Assembly (NCBI GenBank): GCA_049889775.1
Contig: JBMHCT010000046.1
Coordinates: 87,850-151,849, forward strand
Source: Jejuia sp049889775
GTDB lineage: Bacteria; Bacteroidota; Bacteroidia; Flavobacteriales; Flavobacteriaceae
Length of the DNA stretch: 64,000 nt
Direction of reading: 5' to 3'
Each line of letters starts with the position of its first letter. Position 1 is the first letter of the stretch. The notes below the pieces were generated by a model. That model was not told where the DNA came from and made no database searches. It worked only from the letters and a program-made list of their open reading frames with translations. A program made the position numbers and the translations under genes. This document shows positions 35,754 to 43,059 of the stretch, piece by piece.

Positions 35754-37847
35754 ATGAAACAATATGTTGCCCTACTTCTATTTCTCTTCTGTAATACCTT
35801 AATAGCTCAAAATTCAAATACATACGAAAGGCCGCCTGTGTTCTCTGAGTGCTCAGGAAAGGCTGTAGATAGTTTACAGCGCTGCTTTGATACAAAATTA
35901 TTTCAGCATATAAAGTCCAACTTTAAAGTGCCTGATGATGTTGTTAAAGAGCAGTATAAAGGTAAATTAGTAGTGCTGTTTGAGGTAGATACTGCTGGTG
36001 TATTTAAAGTAATGTATGTGGATGCCATGTACAATTCTTTAAAAGTAGAGGCTAAAAGAGTGTTTGGTTTATTGCCCAAAGTAGCACCAGCAACTTATAG
36101 TGGTAGGCCAACATTTAAACAGTATTCTATACCCATTCAAATTCCTATTGAAGATTTCAAGTTGTCGAGTGAAAAAAAAGTAGCCCCTATTAACAAGATT
36201 GAACAGGAAGCACTGGCTGTTAAGCAGGAATATGATAGTTTGAATAAAAGTATAAAGGCTTACTCTGGAGAACAATTAAATAGCCAATTAAATATTCAAT
36301 TTACCCATAGTGACTATGCGATGTTTGATAGAGCTATGAATTTAGTTGGCACAAATAGTCATACAGCGCAAAAACCATTTTTGTATGATGATGTTTCTAA
36401 ATATTATGATTTTAAGGCGGAAAGAGAAGCACTAACCAAACCAACTAAAAATTGGGCTGGCAGGAAGTTGTGGAATGAGCACTTGGTGCAACTTAAAGGG
36501 AAAGACTATTGGTTTACGGTTGACCCTATTTTTGATTTACAATTGGGGACAGATGCCGAAGAAGGAGGTACGTATAACAACACACGCGGACTTTTAGTTC
36601 AGGGTGGTTTGGGTAAAAAGTTTAACTTTTACACCACGGTTTTTGAGAGTCAAGGGCGATTTGCAGAGTATTTTAACCAGTATATTGAAAGTATTGCGGC
36701 GTCACCATCTGAACCTATTGTCCCCGGACGAGGCGTTTCTAAATTGTTTAAAACAGATAGTTACGATTATCCGGTTGCTGAAGCGTATTTATCCTATTCG
36801 CCAGCAAATTTCTTGAATATTCAATTTGGTCACGGTAAAAACTTTATTGGGGATGGCTATCGGTCTTTATTGTTGAGCGATGTTACGAGTCCGCATCCAT
36901 TTTTAAAACTAAACACCAAGTTCTGGAAGATAAAATACACCAATACCTTTATGTGGATGCGTGATGTACGCCCTGAAGTTTTGGAAGATGGTGCATTTTT
37001 AACAAAGTATATCGCTAACCATTATTTAAGTTGGAATGTATCTAAACGTTTGAATTTAGGCTTTTTTGAATCGGTATTGTGGACGGATAGCAACAACCGA
37101 GGTTTCGATATCAATTATTTAAATCCCATAATTTTCTATAGAGCTATAGAATTTGAAACTGGGCAAGATGCTGGAAATGCACTATTAGGCGCTGCAGCAA
37201 AATATAAGTTTAGTGATAATGCAAATGTGTATGGACAGTTTATTCTGGATGAATTTTCTTTAGGTGATGTTAGAGCAGGTAATAAAAGTTGGAAAAATAA
37301 ATTGGGATATCAATTAGGGGTTAAATATTACAACGCTTTTAAGGTAGATAATCTGTTTTTACAATTTGAATTGAACCGTGTAAGACCGTATACGTATAGC
37401 CATAACACTATTGTGCTGAATTATGCACACAACAATCAACCTGTAGCGCATTTATGGGGTGCTAATTTTAGTGAAGCGTTAGTTATTGGGCGTTACCGTC
37501 GTGACCGATGGTTTGCCGATGCCAAAGTTATATTTGGAACGCGCGGATTCGATTTTAATGACGGAACAGATAATTTTAATTATGGAGGCGATATATATCG
37601 CGTTGAAGGCGATAGACCTTTTGATAGCGGCATAGAAATAGGACAAGGCATTAAAATCAAAACGTTCTACAGCAATTTGCAAGCAGGTTATATTATAAAC
37701 CCATCATCCAACTTAAAGCTGTTTACAGATCTTACCTTTAGAAACTTTTCTCCCGATATAGAGACCAATACCCTTTTTAAAAGCAACACCTTCTGGTTGA
37801 ATTTTGGATTACGTACAGATTTGTTTAATTGGTATTTCGACAACTAA
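35754..37847 (+). CDS. RemB-like gliding/outer-membrane protein with N-terminal TonB-C-like domain
   Basis: The 697-residue secreted protein has a signal peptide (LFLFCNTLIAQ). Residues about 25-125 resemble the C-terminal domain of the two TonB proteins just upstream: PPVFSEC ... RCFDTKL, VLFEVDTAGVFKV, RVFGLLPKVAPATYSGRP, YSIPIQI. After a short coiled stretch, residues about 215-697 look like a beta-barrel (many aromatic-bounded strands, final FWLNFGLRTDLFNWYF) of the type annotated as gliding protein RemB. The exact RemB assignment is from memory of the family and moderate in certainty. Context with sprA and TonB genes agrees with a surface or gliding role. Confidence 0.65.
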   Translation: MKQYVALLLFLFCNTLIAQNSNTYERPPVFSECSGKAVDSLQRCFDTKLFQHIKSNFKVPDDVVKEQYKGKLVVLFEVDTAGVFKVMYVDAMYNSLKVEAKRVFGLLPKVAPATYSGRPTFKQYSIPIQIPIEDFKLSSEKKVAPINKIEQEALAVKQEYDSLNKSIKAYSGEQLNSQLNIQFTHSDYAMFDRAMNLVGTNSHTAQKPFLYDDVSKYYDFKAEREALTKPTKNWAGRKLWNEHLVQLKGKDYWFTVDPIFDLQLGTDAEEGGTYNNTRGLLVQGGLGKKFNFYTTVFESQGRFAEYFNQYIESIAASPSEPIVPGRGVSKLFKTDSYDYPVAEAYLSYSPANFLNIQFGHGKNFIGDGYRSLLLSDVTSPHPFLKLNTKFWKIKYTNTFMWMRDVRPEVLEDGAFLTKYIANHYLSWNVSKRLNLGFFESVLWTDSNNRGFDINYLNPIIFYRAIEFETGQDAGNALLGAAAKYKFSDNANVYGQFILDEFSLGDVRAGNKSWKNKLGYQLGVKYYNAFKVDNLFLQFELNRVRPYTYSHNTIVLNYAHNNQPVAHLWGANFSEALVIGRYRRDRWFADAKVIFGTRGFDFNDGTDNFNYGGDIYRVEGDRPFDSGIEIGQGIKIKTFYSNLQAGYIINPSSNLKLFTDLTFRNFSPDIETNTLFKSNTFWLNFGLRTDLFNWYFDN

Positions 37848-37851
37848 TGTT

Positions 37852-37876
37852 GTCGTGCTGAACTTGTTTCAGTAGC
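37852..37876. repeat. Degenerate family A palindromic repeat after the remB-like gene
   Basis: GTCGTGCTGAACTTG...CAGTAGCT keeps the family A core with a GCTGAA/TTCAG(T) stem but has diverged at both ends. Confidence 0.6.
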
Positions 37877-37922
37877 TCATCTCATTCAAGCACTAAACCA
37901 CGCACCAAAGTTGCAGAGATAA

Positions 37923-37955
37923 TTATTCTTTACTCAAACTACGATAAATCACCTC
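37923..37955 (-). pseudogene. Remnant: last codons of a metallo-beta-lactamase-like gene
   Basis: Read on the minus strand this encodes EVIYRSLSKE-stop. Its DNA matches the 3' end of the metallo-hydrolase gene at 38861 (CAAACTMCGATAAATC shared with one difference), which ends TIYRSLKK-stop. The similarity stops at the edge of the left REP sequence (37957). The stretch is short, so chance cannot be excluded. Confidence 0.35.
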
Positions 37956-37956
37956 G

Positions 37957-37980
37957 CTAGCGCTCGTTTGTAACGAGTGC
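37957..37980 (+). repeat. Left REP sequence flanking the RAYT gene
   Basis: A 24-base sequence starting CTAGCGCTCG and ending ACGAGTGC is the exact reverse complement of 38632-38655. It is itself a hairpin: AGCGCTCGTT/AACGAGTGCT with a TGT loop and one G-T pair. Confidence 0.9.
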
Positions 37981-37992
37981 TTTTAAACCAAT

Positions 37993-38550
37993 TCAACCCA
38001 AAAAACCCATTTCATCAATTTCTAAAACAGTATGGTCATCCTGAAGATTTCTGGCACTACTATATTTCCAATCAACGGGATTTGTAACAAATCCACTGTT
38101 AACAGGATTGTTGTGAATGTAATCTATTTTCTGCTTTATTACTTTTTCGCTCCATAACTCTATTGGTTTATTGTGATGTTGCCAAAACTGATATTTGGAT
38201 GCATTTCTTTGCTTCATGCCTGCACGCTCAAGCATAAAAAGCAACCATTCTTTTCTACTTTCTTGTGGATTAGTTTCAATTTCTGCAATAATTTTTTTTG
38301 CAGTATACTTTTTGAAATCCCGCAATAATTCCATTGGTTGTTCTGTATTCGATCTAAAAACAAAATGTAAATGACTTGGCATAAAACAATAAGCATACAA
38401 TTCCATACCTTTTTCTGCTCGACAATAATTGACGCTTTTTGATAAAATATCTAAATAAACATGCCTCGTAAAGATATCTAGCCAATATACCGTTGCAAAA
38501 CTTACAAAATACAAACCGCTCTTGTTTTGAAATTTATATTTTCTGCTCAT
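37993..38550 (-). CDS. REP-associated tyrosine transposase (IS200-like Y1 HUH family)
   Basis: The 185-residue protein carries the HUH nuclease motif H65-L-H67 in CFMPSHLHFVF and a candidate catalytic tyrosine Y87 in FKKYTAKK. It also has the family segment YIHNNPVNSGFV...WKYSSARN near the C-terminus. Such enzymes nick single-stranded REP hairpins and are thought to spread them. Perfect 24-bp inverted REP copies flank the gene on both sides, which supports the call. I start at the ATG at 38550, since the frame before it opens only with TTG at 38565. The gene appears intact. Confidence 0.9.
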   Translation of the reverse strand: MSRKYKFQNKSGLYFVSFATVYWLDIFTRHVYLDILSKSVNYCRAEKGMELYAYCFMPSHLHFVFRSNTEQPMELLRDFKKYTAKKIIAEIETNPQESRKEWLLFMLERAGMKQRNASKYQFWQHHNKPIELWSEKVIKQKIDYIHNNPVNSGFVTNPVDWKYSSARNLQDDHTVLEIDEMGFLG

Positions 38551-38631
38551 GATACCAAAATACAAAACTTGTGCTGAGTTTGCCCAGGTAAACTATGAAT
38601 TAAGTATCGCTTTATTTTACACTAATAATCG

Positions 38632-38655
38632 GCACTCGTTACAAACGAGCGCTAG
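38632..38655 (-). repeat. Right REP sequence flanking the RAYT gene
   Basis: This is an exact reverse complement of the left REP at 37957-37980, beginning GCACTCGTTA and ending GAGCGCTAG. Confidence 0.9.
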
Positions 38656-38793
38656 CTGCGGAATATTTTGAAAGAAAATAAAAGCGGTAACTTAACCTCT
38701 GTGGATGTGTCAGAGTTAGGGGCAGGTATTTATTATTTAGAAATAACGACCAAAGACCTTTCAGAGATCCATAAAATTATTGTGGAAAAATAA
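38656..38793 (+). pseudogene. Remnant: C-terminal T9SS type A sorting tail
   Basis: An open frame of 45 codons begins directly at the end of the right REP, with an in-frame TAG inside the REP just before it. It encodes NLTSVDVSELGAGIYYLEIT...IHKIIVEK-stop. The pattern VDVSxLxxGIYYLxI...KKIIVxK is the end of a type A T9SS C-terminal domain. No start codon, signal peptide or cargo domain remains, so this is the truncated 3' end of a secreted-protein gene. Confidence 0.75.
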
Positions 38794-38818
38794 ATTAGCT
38801 TACATAATACTATGATAT

Positions 38819-38856
38819 TAAAAGAGTCCGATTTTATTTGGACTCTTTTGTTGTTA
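38819..38856. terminator. Bidirectional terminator between the T9SS remnant and the metallo-hydrolase gene
   Basis: A perfect 10-bp stem AAAAGAGTCC/GGACTCTTTT with a 10-base loop has A/T-runs on both sides. It would stop the minus-strand gene at 38861 and the lost gene on the plus strand. Confidence 0.85.
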
Positions 38857-38860
38857 TGGT

Positions 38861-39727
38861 TTACTTCTTCAAACTCCGATAAATCGTCCTGCGTATTTTT
38901 TCAGAAGAGATAAAACAACATCCGTAGTTTAGGTCATCATAGGTTTTAGTGAGGGTTGTATTTAATGCAACTTCATCTTCCGTTTTTCCATTTTTAATTT
39001 CTGAAAGGATAGCAGTTTTTATAGTTTCCAACATCTTAAGAAATGTTTCGTATTCTGCTTTATTAGATAAGTTTCCATGTCCAGGTATTATTTTTGTATC
39101 CTCATCAACTAACATTAAACCTGTTTTTACAGCATTAATATAACCTTCAATACTTCCGCCAGATTTTAAATCGATATATGGGTAGCGTCCATTAAAATAG
39201 GTGTCTCCTGTATGAAGCACATTACTTTCGGTAAAATATAATAGCGCATCACCATCTGTATGTGCATTGTTAACATGAATAACCAAAACAGTTTCACCAT
39301 TCATTTCTACAGACATCTTATCATTAAATGTTATGACCGGTAAGGCGATCGGCGCACTTTTTTCTTTCAGTCGTTTCTTAACATTATCATGTGCCATAAT
39401 GGTTGCTCCTTGCTTTCCGAAATTTTCATTGCCACCGGTATGGTCTCCATGGTGGTGTGTATTCATTACATATTTTATGGTTTTATCACTCAGTTTTCTT
39501 AATGCTTCTAAAATTTTATCTGTCAATGGTGCAAATTGATCATCAATCATTAAAATACCATCATCTCCGATGGAAACACCAATATTACCACCTGCGCCAA
39601 CTAACATATACGTATTGTCCGTAAGTTTAGTGGTTGAAATAGATACTTTTTCCCATCGAGACTGCCCAGAAAGAGTCAAACTTAAAAAAGTAAAAAAGAT
39701 AATGCTAACAGATTTAAATGGTCTCAT
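38861..39727 (-). CDS. MBL-fold metallo-hydrolase, secreted
   Basis: The 288-residue precursor has a signal peptide (FFTFLSLTLSGQ) and the metallo-beta-lactamase fold. The zinc motif HxHxDH is at H91-x-H93-x-D95-H96 in NTHHHGDHTGG, followed by the second ligand region VLHTGDTYFNG and the IIPGHGNL histidine. Substrate cannot be told from sequence. Proteins of this kind in Bacteroidota include beta-lactamase-like and other periplasmic hydrolases. It is transcribed away from the heme O synthase gene and ends at a strong terminator. Confidence 0.85.
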   Translation of the reverse strand: MRPFKSVSIIFFTFLSLTLSGQSRWEKVSISTTKLTDNTYMLVGAGGNIGVSIGDDGILMIDDQFAPLTDKILEALRKLSDKTIKYVMNTHHHGDHTGGNENFGKQGATIMAHDNVKKRLKEKSAPIALPVITFNDKMSVEMNGETVLVIHVNNAHTDGDALLYFTESNVLHTGDTYFNGRYPYIDLKSGGSIEGYINAVKTGLMLVDEDTKIIPGHGNLSNKAEYETFLKMLETIKTAILSEIKNGKTEDEVALNTTLTKTYDDLNYGCCFISSEKIRRTIYRSLKK

Positions 39728-39778
39728 ATATGCGGAATTAAAGTGGAATAGTTAAAGATATTAAAAGTTTAGCTTCCA

Positions 39779-39809
39779 TTGCTCAAATTAGTTTTAAGGC
39801 GTATCTTTG
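39779..39809 (+). promoter_or_regulatory. Candidate promoter of the heme O synthase-cox operon
   Basis: TTG at 39779-39781, 20-bp spacer, TATCTTTG at 39802-39809: an exact TAnnTTTG box at normal spacing, 34 bases before the TTG start at 39844. Confidence 0.55.
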
Positions 39810-39843
39810 CACTCGCAAATTAATTGCGATTAAAAAGATAGCT

Positions 39844-40737
39844 TTGAGTAGCACAAAAACTTCAGTAGCAGCACCTTCTGTAATTTCAGATTTTAAGGAA
39901 ATTACTAAAATGCGCTTGTCTATAAGCGTTGTTTTTTCTTCGCTAGCAGGCTATTTATTGGGTGTTGATGTTGTAGATTTCAAAATACTGGTGTTACTGG
40001 CTTTAGGCGGTTATTTTATGGTTGGAGCTTCTAACGGTTTTAACCAAATTATTGAAAAGGATTTGGATGCTTTAATGAACCGCACTAAAAACAGGCCAAT
40101 ACCTGCAGGCCGTATGAGTGTAACAACCGCATTTATTATTTCGTCTATATTTACACTTTTAGGTATCATTATTTTATATAGTATTAACAAGCAGACCGCA
40201 ATGTTTGGTGCTATATCTATTTTTTTATATACCTGTGCCTATACGCCTTTGAAAACAAAAACGCCTTTGGCTGTTTTTGTTGGTGCAATTCCGGGTGCTA
40301 TTCCGTTTATGTTGGGTTGGGTTGCTGCAACTGACGACTTTGGTATTGAACCGGGTACGTTGTTTGCACTTCAATTTTTTTGGCAGTTTCCGCATTTTTG
40401 GGCTATTGGATGGTTTTTGTATGAGGACTACAAAAAAGGAGGATTTTTAATGTTACCAACAGGAAAACAAGATAAAGGTACTGCAGTACAAACTATTATG
40501 TATTGTATATGGACCGTGCTTATTTCCATAATTCCGGTATTTGGATTTACAGGGCGCCTGCACTTATCTATAGTTGCAGCTGTTTTGATTTTTGGTTTGG
40601 GGTTATGGATGACATATTACGCAGTACGCTTATTTAGGTTAATGAGTGAAAAAGCCGCCAAACAATTAATGTTAGTAAGTGTATCTTACATTACATTGGT
40701 GCAAATAGTTTACGTGATTGATAAATTTATAAGTTAA
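39844..40737 (+). CDS. ctaB: Heme O synthase (protoheme IX farnesyltransferase)
   Basis: This inner-membrane UbiA-family prenyltransferase adds a farnesyl group to heme b to make heme O, the precursor of heme A for the aa3 oxidase. The 297-residue protein has about eight or nine helices and the prenyltransferase motif NGFNQIIEKDLDALMNRTKN (the N..D...D signature), plus the second loop YTPLKTKTPL. The start is TTG at 39844. The first ATG is 22 codons on and would trim the N-terminal lead. The next gene begins one base after its stop, so translation is likely coupled. Confidence 0.93.
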   Translation: MSSTKTSVAAPSVISDFKEITKMRLSISVVFSSLAGYLLGVDVVDFKILVLLALGGYFMVGASNGFNQIIEKDLDALMNRTKNRPIPAGRMSVTTAFIISSIFTLLGIIILYSINKQTAMFGAISIFLYTCAYTPLKTKTPLAVFVGAIPGAIPFMLGWVAATDDFGIEPGTLFALQFFWQFPHFWAIGWFLYEDYKKGGFLMLPTGKQDKGTAVQTIMYCIWTVLISIIPVFGFTGRLHLSIVAAVLIFGLGLWMTYYAVRLFRLMSEKAAKQLMLVSVSYITLVQIVYVIDKFIS

Positions 40738-40738
40738 A

Positions 40739-41320
40739 ATGGATTTAACCCAAGGAACACCACAAGAAAAGAATAGCAGAGCAAAAAAAATGATGCTATG
40801 GTTTGGTATTGTATCATTAATTATGAGTTTTGGTGGTTGGACAAGTGCTTTTTTAGTAAGTAAATCTAGACCAGATTGGGTAACTGATTTTGTGCTGCCC
40901 AATGCTTTTATCATTAGTACTGTTGTAATAGTATTAAGCAGTATAACCTTTGTTTTAGCAAAACGCGCACTAAAAGTAGGAGACCGAAAAAGTACTTTAG
41001 TGTGGTTGTTAATTACATTGGCTTTGGGGGTTGTTTTTATTTTTAATCAGTTTATTGGGTTTCAACAAATTATAGATATGGGTTACAACTTTACGGGGCC
41101 TACCAGTAATGTTACCATGTCTTATATTTATTTAATTGCTTTTGTGCATATTTTACATGTGGTTGTTGGCTTAGTTTGTCTATTGGTTGTAATTTATAAT
41201 CATTTTAAACAAAAGTATACTTCAGAAAATTTATTAGGTTTTGAACTTGCTGCTACCTTTTGGCATTTTATAGATGTGCTGTGGGTGTACTTGTTCTTGT
41301 TTTTATATTTTGTAGGTTAG
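40739..41320 (+). CDS. Cytochrome c oxidase subunit III (first copy, short form)
   Basis: The 193-residue, five-helix membrane protein shows the subunit III signature near the C-terminus, FWHFIDVLWVYLFLFLY (W-H-F-x-D-x-x-W). It is the compact bacterial form without the first two helices. Subunit III stabilises the catalytic subunit and its proton uptake. It follows the heme O synthase by one base. A second subunit III gene lies 250 bases downstream, separated by a structured repeat. Confidence 0.9.
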   Translation: MDLTQGTPQEKNSRAKKMMLWFGIVSLIMSFGGWTSAFLVSKSRPDWVTDFVLPNAFIISTVVIVLSSITFVLAKRALKVGDRKSTLVWLLITLALGVVFIFNQFIGFQQIIDMGYNFTGPTSNVTMSYIYLIAFVHILHVVVGLVCLLVVIYNHFKQKYTSENLLGFELAATFWHFIDVLWVYLFLFLYFVG

Positions 41321-41373
41321 TAATTTATTGATAGTCTTGGTTTTAAGGCGATGAAATAATTTTGGCGGATATG

Positions 41374-41470
41374 CCTGCGTTAGGGATTGCAACGATAGCT
41401 TTTGGCGAGGCGAGCATCGAGCCAAAACTACAAGTGAAAAGCCCGACCCGACCTTAGGAGGGTAACGTCC
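41374..41470 (+). repeat. Structured intergenic repeat, family C, copy 1
   Basis: About 97 bases run from CCTGCGTTAGGGATTGC to GGGTAACGTCC. They contain a hairpin TTTTGGC (41400-41406)/GCCAAAA (41421-41427) and an ACCC/GGGT outer pairing near the 3' end. An inverted second copy lies at 63749-63872. The stem sequence differs between copies but pairing is kept. It fills most of the gap between the two subunit III genes. Confidence 0.8.
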
Positions 41471-41510
41471 AAATTGAAAGACTATTGTTGCTAATTTTTA
41501 GAGAGCGATA

Positions 41511-41541
41511 TTTCGTTAGATGAATAAAATGATTATTTTTG
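41511..41541 (+). promoter_or_regulatory. Candidate promoter of the second subunit III gene
   Basis: TTTC at 41511-41514, 19-bp spacer, TATTTTTG at 41534-41541 (TAnnTTTG), 28 bases before the ATG. It lies just after the family C repeat. Confidence 0.5.
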
Positions 41542-41569
41542 TGCAACTTTTAAATAATAACCATTATAT

Positions 41570-42559
41570 ATGAGTACAGCAGTAGTAGAAGGCAAAACTT
41601 GGGGTGGCGGTAACCAGCCACTGAAAGCAAGTTATGGGAAAATGATGATGTGGTTTTTCATTGTTTCCGATGCATTAACGTTCTCTGGATTTTTAGCGGC
41701 TTACGGATTTTCTAGATACAAATTTATTGATGCATGGCCTATTGCAGATGAGGTGTTTACCCACTTTCCGTTTTTACACGGTGTGGATGCGCCTATGTAC
41801 TACGTAGCGTTTATGACGTTTATCCTTATCATGTCCTCTGTTACAATGGTGCTTGCGGTAGATGCTGGACACCATTTGAATAAAACAAAGGTGACTTGGT
41901 ACATGTTTTTAACCATTATTGGTGGTTTAATATTTGTGGGATCTCAAGCTTGGGAATGGAATACATTTATTAAAGGCGATTATGGTGCTGTACAAACAAA
42001 AGGTGGTAACATTTTGCAGTTTGGAGAGTATGTTGATAAAGATGGAGAGCAAGTATTTAAAAGGGTAGCTGTAAGAGATTTTGCGGCCGTAGCGCAAAAC
42101 GAAAGAACGCAGCATGAGCGTAAAAATGGTTTATGGTTTGTTTCTGAAGGTAGTTTGCCAACATATACCGTAGATGAAGTGGTGAATGGTTTGGAAGCTC
42201 ACGAAAATATTTTGGTGAGAACACAAATCATAAATGAAGAGGGTGAGAAGACTGTGTTATCTAGAGCAGAATCGGTAAGACAAATTAAAGAAAATGGTAA
42301 GTTAGTAGTTGAAGGTGCTAACTTAAAGGTGAATGAATATGGTTCTCCTTTATTTGCAGATTTCTTCTTCTTTATAACTGGTTTCCACGGTTTCCACGTA
42401 TTTTCTGGAGTTGTTATCAATATTATTATCTTTTTCAATGTTGTTCTTGGTACGTATGAAAAACGTAAGAGTTACGAAATGGTTGAAAAGGTTGGTCTGT
42501 ATTGGCACTTTGTAGACTTGGTTTGGGTATTTGTATTTACATTCTTCTACCTGGTATAA
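41570..42559 (+). CDS. Cytochrome c oxidase subunit III (second copy, with a large hydrophilic insert)
   Basis: The 329-residue protein has subunit III helices at both ends and the C-terminal signature YWHFVDLVWVFVFTFFYL. Between helices, residues about 137-262 form a polar insert of some 125 residues (many Glu/Lys/Asn, no hydrophobic segment). The first subunit III lacks this. The insert probably lies outside the membrane. It may contact the alternative complex III or other oxidase subunits. The gene is followed by subunit IV after 26 bases. Confidence 0.88.
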   Translation: MSTAVVEGKTWGGGNQPLKASYGKMMMWFFIVSDALTFSGFLAAYGFSRYKFIDAWPIADEVFTHFPFLHGVDAPMYYVAFMTFILIMSSVTMVLAVDAGHHLNKTKVTWYMFLTIIGGLIFVGSQAWEWNTFIKGDYGAVQTKGGNILQFGEYVDKDGEQVFKRVAVRDFAAVAQNERTQHERKNGLWFVSEGSLPTYTVDEVVNGLEAHENILVRTQIINEEGEKTVLSRAESVRQIKENGKLVVEGANLKVNEYGSPLFADFFFFITGFHGFHVFSGVVINIIIFFNVVLGTYEKRKSYEMVEKVGLYWHFVDLVWVFVFTFFYLV

Positions 42560-42585
42560 TTCAAAAAAAAGAGATTTAAAACGAT

Positions 42586-42960
42586 ATGGGACATAACTTA
42601 TCTATATTAAGAGGCGCAATAAAATTTAAAAGTAACACCCAGAAAATTTGGGGAGTACTCTTATTATTATCTATTGTTACCGCTGTTGAGGTAGTACTTG
42701 GTATTTTAAAGCCTGAAAGTTTAATGGGGTCTTTTTTAGGAATGAAAGGACTTAACTGGATATTTATTATTCTTACCATTGTTAAAGCATATTATATAAC
42801 TTGGGATTTTATGCACATGCGTGATGAAACAAAAGGGTTAAGACGCGCTGTAGTTTGGACTGCCATCTTCTTAATCATCTATTTATTGTTCATCCTTCTG
42901 CAAGAAGGAGGGTACGTTTTTGATGTGTATGATGAAGGTTATATAAAACGAGACTTTTAA
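42586..42960 (+). CDS. Cytochrome c oxidase subunit IV family protein
   Basis: The 124-residue protein has three hydrophobic segments (about 22-42, 55-75, 87-107) and the WDFMHMRDETKGLRRAV loop typical of bacterial oxidase subunit IV (COX4_pro/CtaF-like). It directly follows subunit III in the usual order and is closed by a terminator. Confidence 0.85.
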   Translation: MGHNLSILRGAIKFKSNTQKIWGVLLLLSIVTAVEVVLGILKPESLMGSFLGMKGLNWIFIILTIVKAYYITWDFMHMRDETKGLRRAVVWTAIFLIIYLLFILLQEGGYVFDVYDEGYIKRDF

Positions 42961-42988
42961 ACACAAATTAGTGTTAAAAACATATAGC

Positions 42989-43019
42989 AAAGATGGTTTT
43001 AAAGAACCACCTTTTTTAT
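42989..43019 (+). terminator. Terminator after subunit IV
   Basis: The stem AAAGATGGTT/AACCACCTTT (one mismatch) is followed by TTTTATTTTT. Its T-tract overlaps the -7 box of the next promoter. Confidence 0.75.
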
Positions 43020-43024
43020 TTTTG
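43017..43024 (+). promoter_or_regulatory. Candidate -7 box before the SCO-like gene pair
   Basis: TATTTTTG matches TAnnTTTG, 35 bases before the ATG at 43060, within the terminator tail of subunit IV. Confidence 0.4.
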
Positions 43025-43059
43025 CAAAACCATTGATCATTCCATTTAGAATTGACATA

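Larger units (their letters stand above)
37957..38655. mobile_element. RAYT-REP unit (about 0.7 kb)
   Basis: The unit comprises the tyrosine transposase gene bounded by 24-bp perfect inverted REP hairpins. Remnants of unrelated coding sequence begin within a few bases of both edges, so the unit appears to have been inserted into, or rearranged with, older genes. Confidence 0.7.

Noticed and set aside
38861..39727. Metallo-hydrolase as a definite beta-lactamase
   Set aside because: The HxHxDH motif shows the fold and zinc site only, and the substrate cannot be inferred from what is visible.
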